A stretch of DNA of 64,000 nt, from positions 1 to 64,000 of the forward strand of contig CADBSK010000013.1 of NCBI GenBank assembly GCA_902797305.1, read 5' to 3'. The notes under the pieces are model-generated. The model was not told the DNA's origin. It searched no databases and saw nothing but the letters and a program-made list of their open reading frames with translations. Below, piece after piece: positions 57,996 through 64,000 of this stretch. This DNA is from an uncultured Spirochaetaceae bacterium. Its GTDB lineage: Bacteria > Spirochaetota > Spirochaetia > Treponematales > Treponemataceae. Position 1 is the first letter of the stretch. Each line of letters starts with the position of its first letter. The position numbers were made by a program, and so were the translations under genes.

Positions 57996-59942
57996 TTATT
58001 TTAAACTATCAATTTCTTCTAACCAGATTGCCGCACTTGCATCGCTAGGCATGCGCCAGTCACCTCTTGGAGAAAGATTTACAGTACCAACTTTTGCTCC
58101 ATCTGGCATACAACTACGCTTAAACTGCTGGCCAAAAAATCTTTTATAAAAAGTCCGCAACCACTTTATTTTAAACTCTCGAGGATAATTAAGGGCTGAA
58201 CAATCTGCCAGGAACAAAATCTTTTTAGGAGAAAAACCAAATCTTAAGAGGTAGTACAAATAAAAGTCGTGAAGTTCGTAAGGACCTACAAGATCTTCTG
58301 TTTTTTGACTGATTACACCATCTTTTGGAGGGAGGAGCTCAGGACTTACTGGTGTGTCTAAAATATCATTAAGTACAAATGACAGTGCTTTTGAGTTTTC
58401 ATTCTGACTTGCCTGAATGCTAACATATTCAACAAGATAACGAACTAATGTTTTTGGAACCGATGTATTTACACCATACATACTCATATGGTCTCCATTG
58501 TAAGTGCACCAACCCAATGCAAGTTCACTTAAATCTCCGGTTCCAATGACAATTCCTCCAACCTTATTTGCAAGATCCATGAGAACCTGAGTTCTTTCAC
58601 GTGCCTGACAATTTTCATAAGTTACATCATGAATATCCTGACTGTGACCTATATCTTTCATGTGAAGAGAAACACTATCGGCAATTCTAATTTCCTTAAG
58701 AGTTGTTCCACACTCTTTTGCAAGAGAACAAGCATTGTTATATGTTCGATCTGTTGTACCAAAACATGGCATTGTAACTGTAGTAATGCCTTTTTTATTA
58801 AAACCACATAAATCAAAGGCTTTGCATGTAACAAGCAAAGCAAGTGTAGAGTCCAGTCCACCGCTCAATCCAAGAACTACATTTTGGCAATTTATATGAC
58901 GCAATCTTTTTGCAAGTCCCTCGGCCTGCAATTGAATTACAGCCTTACAACGCTCTGCCCTTTCTTCTTTTGAAGAAGGAACAAAAGGATGTGCGTCAAT
59001 AAATCTTTTTAGATTCTGAGGGCGCAAATTTAGCTTTTTGTATTGCACATATATCTTTCTATACTCTTCGATTGTACTGCTTTCCTGAATAAAGGTAGTT
59101 GTTTTGCGGCGCTCCTGACACAGGCGCTCAATATCAATATCTGCATAAATAATTCCATTATTGAATAATTCAGATTCAGCAAGGACAGAACCATTTTCAC
59201 AAATCAAACTGTGGCCACTATATACGAGATCCTGAGTTGATTCATCATGGCCGGCATTAGCATACAAATAAGCAGTTAAGGTATGAGCGGAATGCATTTT
59301 TACAAGATTACGACGATAATCAGCCTTTCCAATAATTTCGTTAGAACCGCTTAAATTTACAATAACAGTAGCCCCCTTTAACGAAGCCTTTGTAGAAGGA
59401 GGAAGAGGAACCCATAAATCCTCGCAAAGTTCGACACCTATATTAAAATTTGAACCATCATCAGCGCAGACAAGGATGTCAGTACCAAAAGGCACAGTTC
59501 CCAATGCAGAAGACAAATAAATTGTTTTAGGACAAGAAGTTGTGTACGGAGCAAAATATCGTTTTTCGTAGAATTCGCTATAATTAGGAATAAAAGTTTT
59601 TGGAACAACGCATAATACCTTTCCCTTGTATAAAAGGGCTGCACAATTGTACAAGGCATTATCAAGAGCAACAGGAAGTCCCACCGCAAGAACACATGGC
59701 ATTAGACAAGTTTTTTTAGCAATAAATTCAAGAGAGTGAATAGCAGCTTCCTGCAAACTTTTTTGCAAGAACAAATCTCCGCAAGTGTATCCCGTTATAC
59801 ATAGTTCTGGAAATACAACCAGATTAGCACCTTCTGAATAGGCTGTTCTTGCACAATCAATTATTTTTTCTGAGTTGAAAACACAATCACAAACTTTTAA
59901 TACAGGTGAACAACACGCTGCTCTGTAAAATCCATAGTTCAT
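57996..59942 (-). CDS. nadE: Glutamine-dependent NAD+ synthetase
   Basis: Makes NAD+ from deamido-NAD with ammonia released from glutamine. The 648-residue protein has an N-terminal nitrilase-type glutaminase (VVFPELCITGYTCGDLF with Glu, PKTFIPNYSEFYEKRYF with Lys, GVELCEDLWVPLPP with the catalytic Cys). The C-terminal synthetase (from about 335) has the P-loop VVLGLSGGLDSTLAL, GTGDLSELALGWCTYNGDHMSMY and the final DWRMPSDASA. It is the long two-domain form. rlmJ follows and the flavin reductase gene precedes. Confidence 0.96.
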   Translation of the reverse strand: MNYGFYRAACCSPVLKVCDCVFNSEKIIDCARTAYSEGANLVVFPELCITGYTCGDLFLQKSLQEAAIHSLEFIAKKTCLMPCVLAVGLPVALDNALYNCAALLYKGKVLCVVPKTFIPNYSEFYEKRYFAPYTTSCPKTIYLSSALGTVPFGTDILVCADDGSNFNIGVELCEDLWVPLPPSTKASLKGATVIVNLSGSNEIIGKADYRRNLVKMHSAHTLTAYLYANAGHDESTQDLVYSGHSLICENGSVLAESELFNNGIIYADIDIERLCQERRKTTTFIQESSTIEEYRKIYVQYKKLNLRPQNLKRFIDAHPFVPSSKEERAERCKAVIQLQAEGLAKRLRHINCQNVVLGLSGGLDSTLALLVTCKAFDLCGFNKKGITTVTMPCFGTTDRTYNNACSLAKECGTTLKEIRIADSVSLHMKDIGHSQDIHDVTYENCQARERTQVLMDLANKVGGIVIGTGDLSELALGWCTYNGDHMSMYGVNTSVPKTLVRYLVEYVSIQASQNENSKALSFVLNDILDTPVSPELLPPKDGVISQKTEDLVGPYELHDFYLYYLLRFGFSPKKILFLADCSALNYPREFKIKWLRTFYKRFFGQQFKRSCMPDGAKVGTVNLSPRGDWRMPSDASAAIWLEEIDSLK

Positions 59943-59964
59943 GATTGCATTTTACCATTTAGCT

Positions 59965-60522
59965 TTATTTTAGGGCAAGACCATCTTTAAAGGCATTACC
60001 CACTACAGAGCCAAGACCAATATATTTGTGGTTAACTGGATCAAAAGTTATAAGTTTTACTTTTGATGGATCAATTTTTCCATTGGTAAGAACTTCTTCG
60101 TCGGCAACAAGATTAACTATATCAGCAACCATGTACTCGCTTTCTGGATCATAACTAACAAAAAAACACTCTAAAGCAACAGGGAGTTCATTTATAACAG
60201 GAGCATCAACTTTTTCGGCTTTAGAAACTGTAAATCCAGCTTTTTGTAGCTTATTTGGCTCTTTATGACCAGAAACAACACCAACATAATCGCAGGAAGC
60301 AACATGTTTTTCATCTGCAAAACTTACTGTAAAAGCTTTTTTTGCAAGAATATTATCTACAGTCTTATGTTCTTTGCTAAGACAGATTCCAATCTGGTTT
60401 GTGTTGTGGATTCCACCCCAAGCTGCATTCATTGCATCTACAGTTCCATCAGAATTATAAGTAGTAATAATAAGAACAGGCATTGGATAAAGCACTGTTT
60501 GAACACCAAAAGATTTTTTCAT
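59965..60522 (-). CDS. Flavin reductase-like (FMN-binding) protein
   Basis: A 185-residue protein of the flavin reductase-like FMN-binding family. The features are PVLIITTYNSDGTVDAMNAAWGG at the start, QIGICLSKEHKTVDNIL, KAFTVSFADEKHVASCDYVGVVSG and the Gly-rich FVSYDPES region. Members act as NAD(P)H:flavin oxidoreductases or small anaerobic flavoproteins. Its partner is unknown. GGAGG lies eight bases before the ATG. It lies between the HD hydrolase and nadE on the same strand. Confidence 0.9.
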   Translation of the reverse strand: MKKSFGVQTVLYPMPVLIITTYNSDGTVDAMNAAWGGIHNTNQIGICLSKEHKTVDNILAKKAFTVSFADEKHVASCDYVGVVSGHKEPNKLQKAGFTVSKAEKVDAPVINELPVALECFFVSYDPESEYMVADIVNLVADEEVLTNGKIDPSKVKLITFDPVNHKYIGLGSVVGNAFKDGLALK

Positions 60523-60545
60523 TTTTTTCCTCCATTTAGGCTATT

Positions 60546-61175
60546 TTAGTTTGAATCAGGATTATTCTTTTTTCGTTCAATATATCCAGAATCTTCAAGA
60601 TATTTACGACGGGTAATTATAAGATTAATTAATTCCTGATACATATTGTAGTCAACTTCAATTGCGATAGGAAGAATATAAAATTCTGTCTCATCACAAT
60701 ATCGTTCGATAAATTTACAGTCGGTTACATACCCGAGACTAATCATATTGCTGATTCGGTCTGCACATTTTAAAATTTTTGCTTTTGGACTTCCAGTTGT
60801 TAAAATTCTCTGCAAGAAATCAGATTTTGTTTCACCTTCTCGTTTTGTAACTTCCATAACAAGCTGGTATACATCAGGTCCGTCAGAATCAACATTTATA
60901 ATTCTATTGTGATCAAAATCAGGAATATCTTCTATACAGTCATGACAAACACTAGCTTTTAACAAAATCGAATCAATATATCCATAGTCAATGAGGATAG
61001 CCATTGTATCAAGTTGATGTCTAAACATATTTCCACCAGCATGACGAGCTTTTCCAATCAATTCAGTTGCAAGCTGCATGTAAGGAGCAAGAAAAATATT
61101 CTTAAGCTGCAACATGTGCTGTTCGTCCATTTTTAAAGGTTTTTCTGTCGCCATTTCGTATTTTTCTTTTGCCAT
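60546..61175 (-). CDS. HD hydrolase resembling the RelA/SpoT hydrolase domain
   Basis: A 209-residue protein with an HD phosphohydrolase core like the (p)ppGpp hydrolase part of SpoT and small alarmone hydrolases. RHQLDTMAIL near residue 50 supplies the first histidine, CHDCIEDIP the HD and ED pairs, LVMEVTKREGETKSDFLQRIL the middle helix, and AKILKCADRISNM the final aspartate. There is no synthetase, TGS or ACT domain. It could clear ppGpp or act on a related nucleotide; the family also has members with other substrates. The start at MAKEKYEM is backed by GGGAG; a TTG four codons upstream is less likely. Confidence 0.8.
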   Translation of the reverse strand: MAKEKYEMATEKPLKMDEQHMLQLKNIFLAPYMQLATELIGKARHAGGNMFRHQLDTMAILIDYGYIDSILLKASVCHDCIEDIPDFDHNRIINVDSDGPDVYQLVMEVTKREGETKSDFLQRILTTGSPKAKILKCADRISNMISLGYVTDCKFIERYCDETEFYILPIAIEVDYNMYQELINLIITRRKYLEDSGYIERKKNNPDSN

Positions 61176-61222
61176 TTGCGCTCCCAATTTAGATATAAAA
61201 TCTGCACAAAACTATTTTATCA

Positions 61223-61272
61223 TAAAAAAAACACAAGAAAACCAATTTTTAAGTTAATTTTCTTGTGTTTTT
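61223..61272 (-). terminator. Terminator after valS
   Basis: A long stem (AAAAACACAAGAAAA against TTTTCTTGTGTTTTT) encloses a 16-base loop. On the minus strand it is followed by more T, starting 10 bases after the valS stop codon. Confidence 0.88.
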
Positions 61273-61281
61273 ATTTAAAAA

Positions 61282-64000
61282 TTACAAACTGTCTACATAA
61301 GACTGAAGTTTTTCAATTTTTCGTTTACTTTCTTCCATCTTTGCTTTTTCTGCTTCTACAATTTCTTTAGGAGCATGTTGTGCAAAGTTACCAGAAAGTT
61401 TAGCTTCACTCTTTTTTACCCAGCCTGTTTCTGTTTCAATTTCTTTCTTAAAGCGGGCAATCAAAGCCTCTTTGTTAATGGATTCATCAACAAGAATAAA
61501 TGCTTCAAAGCCTTTTCCAACAGTTCCAACAGAACTAGATGGTTTTGCATCCACAAATTCTACATTTGCAACACCGGCTAAAAGTTTAATCATGTCAACT
61601 TTTTCACGGCATACTTCTGCTTCGCTGTCTTTTGTAACAGAAATTGCAATATTAATCTTGTTTGCAGGATCAATTCCACATTCTGCTCGTAAGGCACGAA
61701 CCTGTCCAATTAAATCCTTTAATGCATCAAAACGAGACTGAATCTTTTCATCATTTCTTTCCTGAATAACTTCTGGGAAAGGTGCATTTATAAGCATTGC
61801 TTTGTATTCTGAATTACAAAGAATCTTCTGAGCACCAGCTTTCTTTCTATTTTCTACAATTTCTGAAAGTGGAAGTTTTGAATAAATCTCTTCTGTAACA
61901 AAAGGAATGAATGGATGAAGAAGACGGAGAGACTCTTCAAGAACGTTCAAAAGAACAGAAACTGCTCTATCCTTTTCGTTCTCGTCTCCGTGCCAGAAAC
62001 TTAGTTTTGTTGCTTCAACATACCAGTCACAGAATTCATTCCAGAAGAATTCCATTATTGCGCTGGCAGCATCATTATAACGATAACTTTCAAGAGCTTC
62101 GCGATTTGCTTTTACACTGGCATTTAAGCGTGCATAAATCCACTTATCAAGTTCTGTTAAATCTGAATCCGTAACAGGAATTAAAGTACGTCCTTCAAGA
62201 TTACCAAGAATATAGCGGCTTGCGTTCCATACTTTGTTACAGAAACGACTTCCCAATTTAAATGAATCTTTATCAATAAGAATGTCCTGTCCCTGAGCAC
62301 ACATAAAACTTAGTGTAAACTTAAGGGCATCAGAACCATACAAATCAATAATTTCAAGAGGGTCGATACCGTTTCCAAGAGATTTACTCATCTTACGGCC
62401 CTGCTTATCCCGAACAAGTCCGTGGATATAAATATCATGGAATGGAACTTTTCCTGTAAATTCCAGAGAAGCCATAATCATACGGCTTACCCAGAAGAAT
62501 ATGATGTCATAAGCGGTTACGAGAGCGCTTGTAGGGAAGAATCGTTTAAAATCTTCAGTTTCCTGCGGCCAGCCGAGAGTTGAAAACGGCCATAACCATG
62601 AACTAAACCAGGTATCAAGAACATCAGGATCCTGAGTTAATTTTTTAGACTTACACTTTGGACATTCTGCTGGTTCTGTACGACTAACGATTGTCTCACC
62701 GCAGTCATCACAATACCACGCAGGAATACGGTGACCCCACCAGATCTGACGGCTTACACACCAGTCACGAATATTTGTAAGCCAGTGTTCGTAAGTGTTT
62801 TCCCATTTTTTAGGGAAGAACTGGATTTCTCCATTTTTCCATGCTGCAAGAGCCTTATCTGCCATTGGCTTCATTTTTACAAACCACTGGTAACTCAAAT
62901 ATGGTTCTACAACTGTTTTACAACGGTAACAGTGACCTACAGAGTGAACCATTTTTTCTTCACCCTTGAACAAACCGAGGGCAGTTAAATCTTCTATAAC
63001 AAGGGCACGAGCCTGTTCTGGCTTTAGTCCACGATATTTTTCAGGAACATTTTCATTAAGCTTTCCATCAGGAGTCAAAAGATTGATAACTTCCAGATTA
63101 TGTCTCTTACCTACTTCCCAATCGTTTGGGTCATGAGCAGGAGTAATCTTAACCATACCTGTTCCAAATTCTTTATCTACATAATCATCAGCGATTATTG
63201 GGATTTCTTTTCCTGTGATTGGAAGCTTTAATTTTTTACCTACAATAGCTTTGTAGCGTTCATCACTTGGATTTACGGCAACGGCAGTATCACCAAAGAA
63301 GGTTTCTGGACGAGTTGTTGCAACTTCGATTTTTCCACTACCATCTGCGTATTCGTAATAAAGGTGGTACATTGCTCCCTGTGTATCTTCGTGGTCTACT
63401 TCATCATCTGCAAGAGCAGTTCCACAACGAGGACACCAGTTTACAAGACGCTGGCCTTTATACATAAGTCCTCGTTCATAAAGAGTTACAAAAACATCTC
63501 GAACTGCATTAGAAAGACCTTCATCATAGGTAAAGCGTTCCCTTTCCCAGTCTGTTGAGTTACCCAGTTTTCTCTGCTGTTTTACAATGATGTCGTGATG
63601 GGCTTTTTTAACTTCCCATGTGCGTTCAATAAATTTTTCACGACCGAGGTCATTTCGGGTTTTACCTTCTTTTTTAAGCTGACGTTCTACTACATTCTGA
63701 GTAGCAATACCGGCATGATCAGTACCAGTTATCCAAAGTGTGTTATCGCCCTTCATTCGGTGATAGCGAACAACAATATCCTGTAAAGTATTATTAAGGC
63801 CATGTCCCATGTGGAGTACGCCTGTTACATTTGGAGGAGGAATTACAACTGTGTAAGTTCCTGTCTTACCAGAACAGTCTTTACACTTGCATTTTTCCTG
63901 ATATTCAGAGTGAATTGGAGAGGACTCATCGCTTGCAGGCTTAAAATAATTACCTTTGTCCCATTCATTATAAATTCTGTCTTCAAAATCTTTTGGATTA
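61282..64000 (-). CDS. valS: Valyl-tRNA synthetase, 5' end outside the window
   Basis: Charges tRNA-Val and edits threonine. The window encodes about 905 residues. It runs from NPKDFEDRIYNEWDKG through PPPNVTGVLHMGHGLN (class I HIGH-type site), the CP1 editing domain (CWPRCGTALAD-like NWCPRCGTALADDEV), the zinc-like CDDCGE...CPKCKSKK and KMSKSLGNGIDP, to the anticodon-binding domain and a C-terminal coiled coil. The start codon lies beyond 64000. An unusual Cys-rich insertion (KCKCKDCSGKTG) sits just before PPPNVTG. An HD hydrolase gene lies 107 bases downstream on the same strand, after the terminator. Confidence 0.97.
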   Translation of the reverse strand, partial: NPKDFEDRIYNEWDKGNYFKPASDESSPIHSEYQEKCKCKDCSGKTGTYTVVIPPPNVTGVLHMGHGLNNTLQDIVVRYHRMKGDNTLWITGTDHAGIATQNVVERQLKKEGKTRNDLGREKFIERTWEVKKAHHDIIVKQQRKLGNSTDWERERFTYDEGLSNAVRDVFVTLYERGLMYKGQRLVNWCPRCGTALADDEVDHEDTQGAMYHLYYEYADGSGKIEVATTRPETFFGDTAVAVNPSDERYKAIVGKKLKLPITGKEIPIIADDYVDKEFGTGMVKITPAHDPNDWEVGKRHNLEVINLLTPDGKLNENVPEKYRGLKPEQARALVIEDLTALGLFKGEEKMVHSVGHCYRCKTVVEPYLSYQWFVKMKPMADKALAAWKNGEIQFFPKKWENTYEHWLTNIRDWCVSRQIWWGHRIPAWYCDDCGETIVSRTEPAECPKCKSKKLTQDPDVLDTWFSSWLWPFSTLGWPQETEDFKRFFPTSALVTAYDIIFFWVSRMIMASLEFTGKVPFHDIYIHGLVRDKQGRKMSKSLGNGIDPLEIIDLYGSDALKFTLSFMCAQGQDILIDKDSFKLGSRFCNKVWNASRYILGNLEGRTLIPVTDSDLTELDKWIYARLNASVKANREALESYRYNDAASAIMEFFWNEFCDWYVEATKLSFWHGDENEKDRAVSVLLNVLEESLRLLHPFIPFVTEEIYSKLPLSEIVENRKKAGAQKILCNSEYKAMLINAPFPEVIQERNDEKIQSRFDALKDLIGQVRALRAECGIDPANKINIAISVTKDSEAEVCREKVDMIKLLAGVANVEFVDAKPSSSVGTVGKGFEAFILVDESINKEALIARFKKEIETETGWVKKSEAKLSGNFAQHAPKEIVEAEKAKMEESKRKIEKLQSYVDSL

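Overview
The window looks like chromosomal DNA of a host-associated (gut or rumen type) Treponema or close relative in the Spirochaetes. The supporting traits are seen directly: an archaeal/eukaryotic-type PheRS alpha subunit, cytidylate kinase fused to ribosomal protein S1, a GreA domain at the end of a 904-residue TPR-like protein, AT-rich intergenic DNA, many small spirochaete-style secreted proteins and lipoproteins, and anaerobic metabolism (ATP/PPi-type phosphofructokinase, two-cluster ferredoxin, glycerol operon with BFD and DUF1667 proteins). No rRNA, tRNA, CRISPR array, prophage or insertion sequence with a transposase was found.

Layout. 1-138 is the right part of a small structured repeat; a full 217-bp copy with inverted ends lies at 30720-30936. 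143-3490 (minus) is a pyrE-ribD-ribE operon with two small membrane proteins. 3679-4890 is a lone lipoprotein. 4887-8880 (minus) holds a MetH-reactivation-like protein, a UPF0340 protein, an MscS channel, nth and metK. metK has a good promoter and an 80-nt leader that resembles a SAM-II-class riboswitch. 9152-11227 has a stand-alone CBM48 protein, exonuclease III and an outer-membrane barrel candidate. 11305-14517 is ftsK. 14761-16590 is an accessory pair: a double-glycine-leader protein with a Cys/His hydrolase-like C-terminus, then a secreted WG-repeat protein. 16634-18644 is phosphofructokinase plus an FMN enzyme; 18771-23208 is the glycerol operon. 23311-30570 (minus) carries pheS, secreted proteins, a GAF-GGDEF cyclase, a spirochaete-specific protein, dus and tatD.

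30959-44552 (minus) runs from rpe through TPR/envelope proteins, recA, folK, scpA, scpB, a pseudouridine synthase, cmk-rpsA and a sigma-54-type activator to a TPR membrane protein and a lipoprotein. 44773-49473 (plus) has a TPR protein, the GreA fusion and a metallo-beta-lactamase-fold hydrolase, converging on deoC. 50360-55681 (plus) has ferredoxin, an M23 peptidase, a PEGA protein, a candidate small RNA, a class A penicillin-binding protein and a ParB-domain fragment with an amphipathic tail. 55695-64000 (minus) has tyrS, rlmJ, nadE, a flavin reductase, an HD hydrolase and the 3' part of valS.

The most interesting items are the SAM-II-like metK leader, the double-glycine-leader effector plus WG-repeat neighbour, the MITE-like repeat, several near-leaderless genes whose ATG lies within about ten bases of a -10 box, the M23 gene whose start region runs through the ferredoxin terminator, and the candidate three-hairpin RNA before the penicillin-binding protein. 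All functions are inferred from reading the sequence; no database search was run.
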